47,718 nucleotides of DNA, taken from contig DEHX01000004.1 in the NCBI GenBank assembly GCA_002352145.1, positions 37,549 to 85,266 of the forward strand, written 5' to 3'. The position numbers and the translations under genes are program-made. The stretch comes from Chitinophagaceae bacterium UBA2789 (GTDB lineage: Bacteria > Bacteroidota > Bacteroidia > Chitinophagales > Chitinophagaceae). Numbering within the stretch: position 1 is the stretch's first letter; every line of letters starts with the position of its first letter. The notes beneath the pieces are model-generated. The model had not been told where the DNA came from. It saw only the letters and a program-made list of their open reading frames with translations, and made no database searches. This document shows positions 1 to 8,548 of this stretch, one piece after another.

Positions 1-40
1 GAGCAAAATCAAAGGTTATTTGTGTTAGGGGCCTTGCCAT
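1..40 (-). CDS. 5' end of an unidentified gene running off the window
   Basis: An ATG at 38-40 on the minus strand opens a frame that stays open to the window edge and begins MARPLTQITFDFA. It lies 83 bases downstream of the M23 peptidase stop on the same strand. A TATCTTTA element resembling the Bacteroidota -7 box lies about 20 bases upstream of the ATG. Thirteen residues are too few to assign a family. It may be a real gene start or a chance open frame. Confidence 0.35.
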   Translation of the reverse strand, partial: MARPLTQITFDFA

Positions 41-123
41 AGTGATAATTAATGTAAAGATAACAAAGCCAGCGGCGGATAATGGTCGCCTTCTATACTT
101 GTGGAAAAATCAGTTGTATCACC

Positions 124-1095
124 TTAGTCAAGACTTTGGTTACTGGCGGCAGCTTTCTTGAGTATCATATCAAACTGCTCCGGGGTGAGGTCATTATAGA
201 AGAAATATATGGGATCGATCTTATCACCGTATTTATGTACTTCGTAATGACAGTGCGGGCCGGTTGATTTTCCAGTACTCCCCACCCAGCCGATTACTTC
301 ACCCCTTTTTACCGCCTGGCCGTTTCTGGCTTTTACTCTTACCATGTGGCCATATAAAGTTTCGTAACCAAATCCATGGTTAATGATCACATGGTTGCCA
401 TAACCATTACCGGTATTTCCTGCAGTGGTTACGGTACCGTCAGCGGTGGCATAAATGGGTGTTCCCTGCGGGGCGGAAAAATCTAGCCCTGCGTGGAATT
501 TAGTGGTTTTGTAAACGGGGTCTATTCGATAACCAAAACCAGAGGCAATACGGTTAAGGTCTTTATTGCTCACTGGTTGAATGGCTGGTGTTCTGGCCAG
601 CAGTTGTTCCTTGTTTTTTACCAGTTCCTCTACTTCATCGTAGGATCTTTTTTGTGCCTCTATACGACTGGTGAGTGTATTCAGTGTATTCAGGATAGAG
701 CCTACCAATTGGTTATCTTTTAGTCGTCTTACTGTTTCAATTTCCAGTTTGGTTTCCAGTTCCTTTGCCCGTGCACTATCAGGTATTGGGCTGGCTTCGA
801 AGATAGCCCTGTATACATCATTATCTCTTTTCTCCAGCTCTTTCATTTGCTGCTGAAGCGATTCAATCCTGTCTTTAAGTTGCCGGTAATTATCCCGGAG
901 GTCTTCATTTTGTTCCTGCAGGATCTTTTCTTTTGGAGAGCCGATAAACTGGAAAGCAACGTAAGAAATCAGGGCGGCTGTAACCAGGGCGGCAGCTATG
1001 AATCCAAATATACGCAGCAATCTCACCCGAAGGGGAGTTTCCAGTTTTTCATACCGGAGCGTATTGGTATTATAATAGTACTTGATTTTTTTCAT
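124..1095 (-). CDS. Membrane-anchored M23 family metallopeptidase (murein endopeptidase)
   Basis: The 323-residue product has a short cytoplasmic N-terminus, one membrane segment at about residues 27-47, a long coiled coil at about 50-165, and a C-terminal LytM/M23 domain. The zinc ligands are visible: HAGLD (HxxxD) and HCHYEV (HxH), with GHM between them, so the enzyme should be active and not a degenerate EnvC/NlpD-type activator. It probably cleaves peptidoglycan cross-links in the periplasm, as in cell elongation or shape maintenance. An upstream in-frame start is a GTG; I chose the ATG at 1095 because it gives the MKKIKYYYNTNT start common in related Bacteroidota proteins. It is divergent from alaS. 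Confidence 0.88.
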   Translation of the reverse strand: MKKIKYYYNTNTLRYEKLETPLRVRLLRIFGFIAAALVTAALISYVAFQFIGSPKEKILQEQNEDLRDNYRQLKDRIESLQQQMKELEKRDNDVYRAIFEASPIPDSARAKELETKLEIETVRRLKDNQLVGSILNTLNTLTSRIEAQKRSYDEVEELVKNKEQLLARTPAIQPVSNKDLNRIASGFGYRIDPVYKTTKFHAGLDFSAPQGTPIYATADGTVTTAGNTGNGYGNHVIINHGFGYETLYGHMVRVKARNGQAVKRGEVIGWVGSTGKSTGPHCHYEVHKYGDKIDPIYFFYNDLTPEQFDMILKKAAASNQSLD

Positions 1096-1144
1096 GAGCC
1101 TGCAACCCACCCCACTACAGCCTATAAATACCGTACTGAATCTT

Positions 1145-1152
1145 TACCTTTG
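1145..1152 (+). promoter_or_regulatory. Bacteroidota -7 promoter element for alaS
   Basis: TACCTTTG matches the Bacteroidota sigma-ABfr -7 consensus TAnnTTTG exactly. It lies 113 bases upstream of the chosen alaS ATG. No TTTG at -33 is evident. Confidence 0.5.
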
Positions 1153-1265
1153 CGGCCTTGCGGGGGACGACAAATATAGCCCCATATACCGCAAAAATCA
1201 ACCCAGAACAAAGGCAGAAACGGTGAGTGGTAAAGAAATCAGCGATTTCGCCAAAAAAGTACGAT

Positions 1266-3884
1266 ATGACAGCAAGTGAAATACGACAAGCATTCCTGGA
1301 CTTTTTTCAATCGAAAGGACATACAATTGTTCCATCTGCCCCGATAGTGGTAAAGGATGATCCTACTCTCATGTTCACCAATGCGGGAATGAACCAGTTC
1401 AAGGATTATTTTTTGGGAAATAAAAAATCACCTTATTCAAGGGTGGCCGATACCCAAAAATGTTTAAGGGTTAGCGGCAAGCACAATGATCTGGAAGAAG
1501 TAGGAGTAGATACCTATCATCACACTATGTTCGAGATGCTGGGCAACTGGAGCTTTGGCGATTATTTCAAAAATGAGGCAATTGAATGGAGTTGGGAATT
1601 GCTGACCAAAGTTTACAAGATACCAACAGACCGTCTTTACGCTACTGTGTTTGAAGGAGATGAAAAAGAAAAATTACCGGCTTCTACTATTGCATTGGCT
1701 AAGTGGAAAGAAATTCTCCCTGATCCGTTTACGCAAATTGTTTTTGGTAATAAGAAAGATAATTTTTGGGAGATGGGCGATACCGGCCCTTGCGGTCCCT
1801 GCAGCGAGATACATGTGGACCTGCGACCTGAAGAGGAGCGAAAAAAAATTCCCGGACACCAACTGGTAAATAAAGACCATCCCCAGGTTATTGAAATATG
1901 GAATAATGTATTTATTCAATACAACCGCAAAAAAGATGGGAGCCTGGAGCCTTTACCTGCCACCCATGTGGATACGGGTATGGGGCTGGAAAGATTAGTA
2001 AGGGTATTGCAGGGCAAAACTTCTAACTATGATACGGATATTTTCTCCGGAACGATAGAGGCTACCGGCAACATCGTTAAGAAAAAATATACAGGTGGCG
2101 ATGATAAGGAAAGTGTAGCCTTCCGGGTGATTGCTGACCACCTTCGTGCCATCAGCTTTACTATTGCCGACGGGCAATTACCTTCCAATACCGGTGCCGG
2201 TTATGTGATAAGGAGGATTTTGAGAAGGGCGGTAAGGTATTATTATTCTTACCTGGATTACAAACATCCTTTGCTGACACAGTTGGTGCCTGTTTTGGCA
2301 AAACAATTTGAAAACGTATTTCCTGAATTGCAACAGCAGGTTGATTTTGTAAGTAAGGTGGTGAAAGAGGAGGAAGAGGCATTTTTAAGAACGCTGGATA
2401 AGGGATTAAAACGAATTGATGATATCATCAAAACTGCTTCTTCAAAAATAATAGCGGGTAAGGATGCTTTTGAATTATATGACACATTTGGTTTTCCGAT
2501 TGACCTTACAAGGTTGATCGCTTCCGAAAACGGATTATCCGTTGATGAGAAAGGCTTTGAAGCCGAGATGCAACAACAAAAGTCCCGCAGCCGCGCCGCC
2601 ACAACTGTTGATGCGGAGGATTGGGTAGTGCTTAAAGAAGGTTCGAACCAGTTTGTGGGCTATGATTCATTAGAAACAAAAGCATCTGTATTGAAATACA
2701 GAAAAGTGAAGGCAAAAGGTAAAGAAGCCTACCAGGTTGTACTGGATACTACGCCTTTTTATGCCGAAAGCGGCGGACAGGTTGGCGATAAGGGTTGGTT
2801 GCAGATCGGCTCTGAAACGGTTGAAGTAACTGATACTAAAAAGGACAATGACCTTATTATCCACTTCACCGAAAGATTTCCTGAGGAAGTAAGTGGTGAA
2901 ATAATCGCAAAAGTTGATGCGGTCAAAAGAAAGAATACAGCCTTGCATCATTCGGCTACTCACTTATTGCATGCAGCGTTAAGGAAAGTGCTGGGAACCC
3001 ATGTTGCGCAAAAGGGCTCATTGGTGAATGAGAAACATCTTCGGTTTGACTTTTCTCATTTTGCCAAAGTAACAGATGAAGAAATAGTGAAAATTGAGGC
3101 TATTGTAAATGAGAAGATCAGGGAAAATATTCCTGTCGTCATAAAATCATTACCTAAAGACGAGGCATTGAAGCTCGGCGCTATGGCCTTGTTCGGCGAG
3201 AAGTATGGCGATGTAGTCCGGGTGGTCATAATTGACCCATCATATTCTGTGGAATTATGCGGTGGCACCCATGTCGGCTCTACCGGGGAGTTAGGCCTTT
3301 TCAAACTGACCAGCGAATCAGCGGTAGCAGCAGGTGTAAGAAGGGTGGAAGCAGTCTGTGGCAAACAGGCGGAGGAATATGTAAATGAAAACTTGCTGCT
3401 GCTGGATAAGCTCAAAGAAGCATTGAAGAATCCAAAGGATATTCAAAAAGCAATTGAGAACCTGCAAGTGGAGAATGCAGAACTGAAAAAGCACCTTGAG
3501 GCCATGGAAGCAAGGCAGTTGGTGGCTATTCGTAATGAGCTTTTACAAAAAGACGAAATCATCAACGGGGTAAACTTTGTTGGGGATATTATCGAGGTGA
3601 GCAGCGCAGATGCTTTGAAAAAACTCTGCTATGATTTGAAAAATCATCTTCGTGACCATGTGGCTGTGCTCTGCGTCAATCTTGGGGGAAAACCATTTGT
3701 AGCGGTTGGTATTTCAGAAACGGTGGTCACAGCCAAAAACCTGGATGCCGGAAAGATCATCAAAGAAACAATTGCACCATTGATCAAAGGCGGCGGGGGT
3801 GGACAAAAAACTTTGGCGACTGCTGGCGGACAGGATGCAGGAAAACTGGGCGAAGTAATTGAAGCCGTCAAAAAGCTTTTATAG
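1266..3884 (+). CDS. alaS: Alanine--tRNA ligase
   Basis: Charges tRNA-Ala in the cytosol. The 872-residue length is normal for bacterial AlaRS. The order is class II catalytic core (opening MTASEIRQAF, motif 2 around GVDTYHHTMFEMLGNWSFGDY), tRNA-recognition region, editing domain with the HxxxH zinc motif at about H562 and H566 and the CGGTH motif at about C665-H669, then a coiled C-Ala domain ending in the glycine-rich GGGGGQ stretch. All key motifs are intact. A frame extending 13 codons upstream begins with GTG; the ATG at 1266 is preferred because it fits the conserved N-terminus. The 3' end overlaps the end of a convergent 50-aa gene. Confidence 0.97.
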   Translation: MTASEIRQAFLDFFQSKGHTIVPSAPIVVKDDPTLMFTNAGMNQFKDYFLGNKKSPYSRVADTQKCLRVSGKHNDLEEVGVDTYHHTMFEMLGNWSFGDYFKNEAIEWSWELLTKVYKIPTDRLYATVFEGDEKEKLPASTIALAKWKEILPDPFTQIVFGNKKDNFWEMGDTGPCGPCSEIHVDLRPEEERKKIPGHQLVNKDHPQVIEIWNNVFIQYNRKKDGSLEPLPATHVDTGMGLERLVRVLQGKTSNYDTDIFSGTIEATGNIVKKKYTGGDDKESVAFRVIADHLRAISFTIADGQLPSNTGAGYVIRRILRRAVRYYYSYLDYKHPLLTQLVPVLAKQFENVFPELQQQVDFVSKVVKEEEEAFLRTLDKGLKRIDDIIKTASSKIIAGKDAFELYDTFGFPIDLTRLIASENGLSVDEKGFEAEMQQQKSRSRAATTVDAEDWVVLKEGSNQFVGYDSLETKASVLKYRKVKAKGKEAYQVVLDTTPFYAESGGQVGDKGWLQIGSETVEVTDTKKDNDLIIHFTERFPEEVSGEIIAKVDAVKRKNTALHHSATHLLHAALRKVLGTHVAQKGSLVNEKHLRFDFSHFAKVTDEEIVKIEAIVNEKIRENIPVVIKSLPKDEALKLGAMALFGEKYGDVVRVVIIDPSYSVELCGGTHVGSTGELGLFKLTSESAVAAGVRRVEAVCGKQAEEYVNENLLLLDKLKEALKNPKDIQKAIENLQVENAELKKHLEAMEARQLVAIRNELLQKDEIINGVNFVGDIIEVSSADALKKLCYDLKNHLRDHVAVLCVNLGGKPFVAVGISETVVTAKNLDAGKIIKETIAPLIKGGGGGQKTLATAGGQDAGKLGEVIEAVKKLL

Positions 3885-4031
3885 TTTGCCACCAAACAAG
3901 TCTTCCTCTTCTTCTTCGAGAATTCTTTTGCGTTCTGCCCTGATATGACTGTCTTCTTTATATATCCGAATGGCATATATGGTAAGAAAGATGCATACAA
4001 TGGCAAACAGTACTAGAATAATATAGACCAT
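3879..4031 (-). CDS. Small single-pass membrane protein, 50 aa
   Basis: An ATG at 4031 opens a 50-codon frame on the minus strand ending at TAA 3879-3881. The product starts MVYIILVLFAIVCIF, a clear hydrophobic segment (residues 2-23), followed by a basic stretch (RIYKE, RAERKR), an acidic run of five Glu and one Asp, and the tail LFGGKL. This layout (N-terminal anchor, charged cytoplasmic tail) resembles small membrane proteins such as CcoQ-like or YajC-like peptides, but I do not recognise the family. It converges on alaS with the two 3' ends overlapping by 6 bases. The membrane-protein-like composition and the otherwise empty gap support a real gene. Confidence 0.6.
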   Translation of the reverse strand: MVYIILVLFAIVCIFLTIYAIRIYKEDSHIRAERKRILEEEEEDLFGGKL

Positions 4032-4127
4032 AAATGATTAACCAATAAGGTATTTGCCAAATTTCAGGTTTTATTATTCCCAGACAATACCACTTTCCGG
4101 TTAGTAAAAATACGCAAGCTAAGAGCC

Positions 4128-4646
4128 ATGAATATTGTCATAGAAACAGAAAGACTGATTCTTCGCACATTCACGGAGGATGACGGACTGCTTATTTACG
4201 AGTTAAATAAAGATCCGGATGTAACAAAGTATACAGGCGACCCGGTTCGGGATATTGAACATGCTTGCCAAATTTTGGAACAGGTCATATTGCCTCAATA
4301 TGCACTTTATAATCATGGCCGTTGGGCTGTGCATGTTAAGTCAGGATCTGAGTTTATTGGTTGGTGTGGATTGAAAGCCAGGCCGGAAAGAAATGAAATA
4401 GATCTGGGATACCGGTTTATGAAATCAGCCTGGGGTAAGGGTTTTGCAACAGAAGCAGCCTTTGCCTGTCTGCAATATGGATTTGAAAAACTGAACCTGC
4501 CAAGGATTGTGGGCAGGGCTATGCCACAAAATACTCCTTCTCTGAAAGTGCTTGAAAAATGCGGTATGAAATATATAGGTGAAGAAATAGTCGATGACCA
4601 CCCGGCCGTTACTTATGAAGCCATTAACCCGTTCATCCGTTCATAA
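4128..4646 (+). CDS. GNAT N-acetyltransferase (RimJ/RimL type)
   Basis: 172 residues covering one Acetyltransf_3 fold. It opens with the typical IETERLILRTFTEDD. The acetyl-CoA loop is in KSAWGKGFATEA (about residues 104-115), followed by LPRIVGRAMPQNTPSLKVLEKCGM, the usual asparagine/helix signature of RimJ/RimL-like enzymes. It probably transfers acetyl from acetyl-CoA to an amine of a protein N-terminus or small molecule; the substrate cannot be read from sequence. It appears monocistronic, with a 94-base gap to the next start side and its own upstream region. Confidence 0.88.
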   Translation: MNIVIETERLILRTFTEDDGLLIYELNKDPDVTKYTGDPVRDIEHACQILEQVILPQYALYNHGRWAVHVKSGSEFIGWCGLKARPERNEIDLGYRFMKSAWGKGFATEAAFACLQYGFEKLNLPRIVGRAMPQNTPSLKVLEKCGMKYIGEEIVDDHPAVTYEAINPFIRS

Positions 4647-4710
4647 TACCATCTGGCATAAGAGGGCTATTTAACATTTCCGAAACATTTCGTATTTTCT
4701 TTTTTGTCTT

Positions 4711-4718
4711 TATATTTG
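4711..4718 (+). promoter_or_regulatory. -7 promoter element for the PDZ protein gene
   Basis: TATATTTG is an exact TAnnTTTG match 42 bases upstream of the ATG at 4761. No clear -33 element is seen at 17-23 bases upstream. Confidence 0.5.
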
Positions 4719-4760
4719 ACTACGAAATTCAACGTAGATAAAATAAAAAACATTTTCTGT

Positions 4761-5801
4761 ATGAGAAAGATAAGTGTAAAGAATGCTGTGTTGGCTGCAG
4801 CGATTGCCCTCTTTGCCCCTGCAACTTTGTTGGCTCAAAAAGATGAAAAGGATAAAACAGTAAAAGAAGAAAGAAAAGATGTGCAGCAGATCATCATCAC
4901 TAAAAAAAGCGGTGCTGATGATAAAGTAGTAGTTGAGATTAATGGTGATAAAATTACCATCAACGGGAAACCATTTGAAGACTACAAAGACAAAGGTGGA
5001 GATATCAAGGTAAAACTGAACAGGTTGAAAGATGTGGAAGCCCTGACATTAGAAAGAGCCCCCCGTGGCGGTGTTTGGAATTTTAATGACAATAACGATA
5101 ATTTCCGTTTTTACAGTATTGATGAAAACAGGGCTATGCTGGGTGTAACTACTCAGAAAGTAACGGAAGGCGCAGAAGTACAGAGCATAACACCGGAGAG
5201 TGCAGCAGAAAAAGCAGGATTAAAGGAAAATGATATTATTACTAAAGTTGATGATAAAAAGATTGCAAGCCCTGATGACCTCTCAGAAGCAATTAAAGCA
5301 CATAAGCCGGGCGATAAAGTAACGATTACCTACCTCCGTGAAGGAAAGGAGAAAAAAGCAACCGTTGAGCTTACCAAATGGAAAGGGGCTAAAAACTGGT
5401 CAATGGGAGACAATTTCAAAATAGACCTTGGCGATATGGATTTTGAAAGTATTATGCCAAAGATCAAAGAGATTCCTATTCCAAAAGCTCCATTTGGCCA
5501 GAATTGGACATGGACAGGGGGTGGTCCAAAACTCGGATTGTCCGTACAGGATACCGATGATGGCAAAGGTGTAAAAGTGATTGAAGTGGATGATGAAAGT
5601 AATGCTGAAAAGGCAGGTATTAAGAACAATGATATAATTACCGAAGTAGATGGTAAGGCTATCAATAATGCGGATGATATGGTGAGAGTAGTTAAGGAAA
5701 GCAAGGATAAAGTTTCTGTAATGATCAAATTGAAAAGAGACGGAAAAACACAGAATGTGGAAGTAAAAATGCCCCGCAAATTAAAAACAGCTGATCTGTA
5801 G
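4761..5801 (+). CDS. Exported protein with two PDZ domains and no protease domain
   Basis: The 346-residue product has a signal peptide (MRKISVKNAVLAAAIALFAP... cleaved near ALLAQ), a lysine/aspartate-rich segment, and two PDZ domains at about residues 120-212 and 255-342. Each PDZ has the HtrA-like LGV/LGL carboxylate-binding loop and the AEKAGLKENDIITKVD or AEKAGIKNNDIITEVD core. There is no trypsin-like or C-terminal-processing protease domain, so it is likely a periplasmic binding/scaffold protein, perhaps an adaptor for envelope proteolysis. An in-frame start lies 19 codons upstream, but only the chosen ATG gives a proper signal peptide. A terminator follows. Confidence 0.85.
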   Translation: MRKISVKNAVLAAAIALFAPATLLAQKDEKDKTVKEERKDVQQIIITKKSGADDKVVVEINGDKITINGKPFEDYKDKGGDIKVKLNRLKDVEALTLERAPRGGVWNFNDNNDNFRFYSIDENRAMLGVTTQKVTEGAEVQSITPESAAEKAGLKENDIITKVDDKKIASPDDLSEAIKAHKPGDKVTITYLREGKEKKATVELTKWKGAKNWSMGDNFKIDLGDMDFESIMPKIKEIPIPKAPFGQNWTWTGGGPKLGLSVQDTDDGKGVKVIEVDDESNAEKAGIKNNDIITEVDGKAINNADDMVRVVKESKDKVSVMIKLKRDGKTQNVEVKMPRKLKTADL

Positions 5802-5831
5802 ATACTTTTTTGAGTTTTGGTGTGTGGTTTC

Positions 5832-5868
5832 AAAGCCCCGCTGCTGTCAATGAACACGGCGGGGCTTT
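5832..5868 (+). terminator. Stem-loop terminator after the PDZ protein gene
   Basis: The arms AAAGCCCCGC (5832-5841) and GCGGGGCTTT (5859-5868) pair perfectly over 10 bp with a 17-base loop. The tract after the stem is short (TTTAACTTTT), so it is a moderate intrinsic terminator. It is nearly symmetric and could act in both directions. Confidence 0.75.
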
Positions 5869-5901
5869 AACTTTTGACCTGTTCTACTGCCTTAAATAGG
5901 C

Positions 5902-5909
5902 TATTTTTG
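5902..5909 (+). promoter_or_regulatory. -7 promoter element for gatB
   Basis: TATTTTTG is an exact TAnnTTTG match ending 12 bases before the gatB ATG. A TTTG at 5873-5876 lies 25 bases upstream, slightly longer than the usual spacing. The implied 5' leader is only a few bases. Confidence 0.5.
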
Positions 5910-5921
5910 CCCACTTATTTA

Positions 5922-7367
5922 ATGACAGATTACAATGCATACGAGATTGTAGTGGGATTGGAGATACATGCCCAGTTGCTAACGCAGAGCAAATTGTTTT
6001 GCGGTGACAGCATTGCCTTCGGGGCCGAACCCAATACCCATGTCAGCCCGATTACTTTAGGACATCCCGGCACATTGCCCAAAATGAACCGGAAAGCGAT
6101 AGAGTATGCGATAAAAATGGGTCTTGCCTGTAATTGTACCATTCAGCAGTATAATTATTTTGCCCGGAAAAATTATTTCTACCCCGATCTTCCTAAGGGC
6201 TACCAGGTGTCGCAACATACCATACCGATCTGTACCGGAGGTTTTGTAAAGATTAAAACCAACTCCGGGGAAAAGCAAGTAAGATTAAACCGTATTCATC
6301 TGGAAGAAGATGCAGGGAAAAGCCTCCATGACATTGACCCGGATAACACCTGTGTTGATTACAACAGGGCAGGCACTCCCTTAATTGAGATAGTAAGTGA
6401 GCCTGACCTGCGATCCAGCGATGAAGTATTTGCTTATGTAACGGAAGTTAGAAAACTGGTCCGCTACCTGGAGATATGCGATGGTAATATGGAAGAAGGC
6501 AGCCTCCGTTGCGATGCTAATATTTCTGTACGTAAAAAAGGCGATACAAAACTGGGAACCAGGGTTGAGGTAAAAAACCTGAATTCCATACGGAATGTAA
6601 AGAGAGCGGTTGATGCAGAAGCAAAAAGGCTGATTGATATGCTGGAAAAAGGGGGAATAATAAATCAGCAAACCAGAAGTTTTGATGCCAATACCGGTAC
6701 CACTTTTGCCATTCGTGATAAAGAAGATGCAGATGATTACCGCTATTTTGCTGAACCAGATCTTACACCGTTTCAGTTACAGGATGAATTCATTGACAGG
6801 ATAAGAAAAAGTCTTCCTGCTTTGGCAGAACAAAGAATACAGCAATATATTTCTTCTTACCAGCTCTCCGAATATGATGCAGCTGTTCTTACAGAAGAAA
6901 AAGCATTTGCAGATTATTTTGAAAGTATCATAAAGCATACAAATAATTTTAAGGCTGCTGCAAATTGGATGCTGGGTCCTGTTAAGACATGGATGAATGA
7001 AGAAGTTAAAGAGATTGGCAGTTTTCCTTTGCAACCTTTGAAATTAGCCGAGCTGATTGGATTAATTGACAGCGGTAAAGTGAGCTTTTCGGCTGCTGCG
7101 GGTAAACTATTTCAGCACCTGCTTAAAGAACCTCTGGCGGATCCTGGCCAATTAGCCAGCCAGTTGAATCTTTTGCAGGAGTCTGATGCATCAACGATTG
7201 AGCCGATAGTAGAAAAGGTGCTGGAAAAACTGGCCGATAAAGTGGCAGATTATAAAAAGGGGAAGAAAGGGCTTTTGGCGTTATTTGTAGGCGAAGTAAT
7301 GAAACAATCAAAAGGCAAGGCAGATCCAAAACTTACTAACCAATTATTACTGGAAAAATTAAAATAA
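5922..7367 (+). CDS. gatB: Asp-tRNA(Asn)/Glu-tRNA(Gln) amidotransferase subunit B
   Basis: The 481-residue product carries the kinase-like GatB domain starting YEIVVGLEIHAQL (the signature GLEIHAQL), zinc/Mg-site motifs such as FARKNYFYPDLPKGYQ and RCDANISVR, a middle helical region, and the C-terminal GatB/YqeY tail domain (about 330-481) that binds tRNA. It phosphorylates the misacylated Glu/Asp on tRNA so that GatA can amidate it, giving Gln-tRNA or Asn-tRNA. gatA and gatC are not in this window. The ATG at 5922 is chosen because an upstream extension has no match to the family N-terminus and would cross the promoter. Confidence 0.96.
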   Translation: MTDYNAYEIVVGLEIHAQLLTQSKLFCGDSIAFGAEPNTHVSPITLGHPGTLPKMNRKAIEYAIKMGLACNCTIQQYNYFARKNYFYPDLPKGYQVSQHTIPICTGGFVKIKTNSGEKQVRLNRIHLEEDAGKSLHDIDPDNTCVDYNRAGTPLIEIVSEPDLRSSDEVFAYVTEVRKLVRYLEICDGNMEEGSLRCDANISVRKKGDTKLGTRVEVKNLNSIRNVKRAVDAEAKRLIDMLEKGGIINQQTRSFDANTGTTFAIRDKEDADDYRYFAEPDLTPFQLQDEFIDRIRKSLPALAEQRIQQYISSYQLSEYDAAVLTEEKAFADYFESIIKHTNNFKAAANWMLGPVKTWMNEEVKEIGSFPLQPLKLAELIGLIDSGKVSFSAAAGKLFQHLLKEPLADPGQLASQLNLLQESDASTIEPIVEKVLEKLADKVADYKKGKKGLLALFVGEVMKQSKGKADPKLTNQLLLEKLK

Positions 7368-7386
7368 ACAATCTTAATCTTTAAAA

Positions 7387-8547
7387 ATGAAACGTCGATT
7401 AGTAGTCATGATAGTGCTGGCAACTGCCATTGCATCCTGTGGTAAAAAATCAACAGGAAAAGCCGGTTTCAGTGTCAGTGGTACTATCACCAATAGCCCT
7501 GTGAAAATGGTTTACCTGGAGGAAATTCCCATGACGACCATGCAGCCCATGCTGGTTGATTCCTCTGCGGTAGATGCCAAAGGAAAATATTCATTGAAAG
7601 CAAAGGCAACTGAAGCCAGTGTGTATAATATTCGCCTGGAAGGGAGCGCCTATCCGCTGGCAGGAGTTATTAATGATGCTGATAAAATAACAGTTGATGC
7701 TACATTCAACAAAGAGAATAACCAGTTTGCCGAGAAATATGAAATCAAAGGGTCGCCAGCCAGCCAGCAGATGAAGGATTTTATGGCGGGAGTAAATGAT
7801 AAACTTCAGTTCATTTTTACAAATGATAAGTTGCTGGATAGTTTGGAAAAAGGTGGAGCAAAAGACAGTCTGCTAACCTCTGTCAGGAATCAGTCCTTGC
7901 AGGCTGCTTTTGATATCAAAGCCCTGCTGGACACTACTGTTAGTAATTCAAAAAACCCGGCTTTAACCATGATTGTCCTGGGATATTACCAGAGCATGTC
8001 AGGTAATCCCGCATTCAGGCTGGAGCCGCTCTCTAAGGATGATGTAAGAGAAATCGTAAACAATACTGCTGAAAAATTTCCCGATCACAAAGGAATAGCT
8101 GCCATTAAACAGTCATTAGAAGGATGGATTGGAAAGCCGGCACCTGAAATCAGCCTGCCTGATCCAGATGGAAAAGAAGTGAAACTCAGTTCTTACAAAG
8201 GAAAATTTGTATTGGTTGACTTCTGGGCCAGTTGGTGCGGACCCTGCCGTGCAGAAAATCCCAACGTGGTAAATGCGTATACTAAATTCAAGGATAAGAA
8301 TTTTGATATATTGGGCGTTTCACTTGACAGGCCGGGTGAAAAGGATAAATGGCTGAAAGCCGTTAAAGATGACAAACTCACCTGGACTCATGTTAGCGAC
8401 TTGCAATACTGGAACAGCGCCGTTGTCCCATTGTACAAGATTGAAGGTATCCCCTATAATGTACTGGTTGATCCTTCAGGAAAAATCATTGCTGAAAACC
8501 TGCGGGGAGAATCGCTGGATAAAAAGCTTAGTGAGTTGCTGAAATAA
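7387..8547 (+). CDS. TlpA-family lipoprotein with DUF4369 and thioredoxin domains
   Basis: 386 residues. The N-terminus MKRRLVVMIVLATAIASC is a lipoprotein signal with lipobox IASC (Cys18). A DUF4369 domain follows at about residues 25-125, then a helical linker, then an AhpC/TSA-Redoxin thioredoxin fold at about 245-386 with the CxxC motif WCGPC (C284, C287). This architecture is typical of Bacteroidota thiol:disulfide interchange proteins anchored in the envelope, used to reduce disulfides (for example for cytochrome c or secreted proteins). The gene follows gatB by 19 bases and is probably cotranscribed. It converges on the next gene with a 1-base gap. Confidence 0.9.
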   Translation: MKRRLVVMIVLATAIASCGKKSTGKAGFSVSGTITNSPVKMVYLEEIPMTTMQPMLVDSSAVDAKGKYSLKAKATEASVYNIRLEGSAYPLAGVINDADKITVDATFNKENNQFAEKYEIKGSPASQQMKDFMAGVNDKLQFIFTNDKLLDSLEKGGAKDSLLTSVRNQSLQAAFDIKALLDTTVSNSKNPALTMIVLGYYQSMSGNPAFRLEPLSKDDVREIVNNTAEKFPDHKGIAAIKQSLEGWIGKPAPEISLPDPDGKEVKLSSYKGKFVLVDFWASWCGPCRAENPNVVNAYTKFKDKNFDILGVSLDRPGEKDKWLKAVKDDKLTWTHVSDLQYWNSAVVPLYKIEGIPYNVLVDPSGKIIAENLRGESLDKKLSELLK

Positions 8548-8548
8548 T

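Noticed and set aside
1227..1265. 13-codon N-terminal extension of alaS from a GTG
   Set aside because: The ATG at 1266 gives the standard AlaRS N-terminus; the extension is not conserved.
5330..5857. 175-codon minus-strand frame opposite the PDZ gene
   Set aside because: Antisense shadow rich in Ser/Leu/Ile, would run through the terminator, no start signals.
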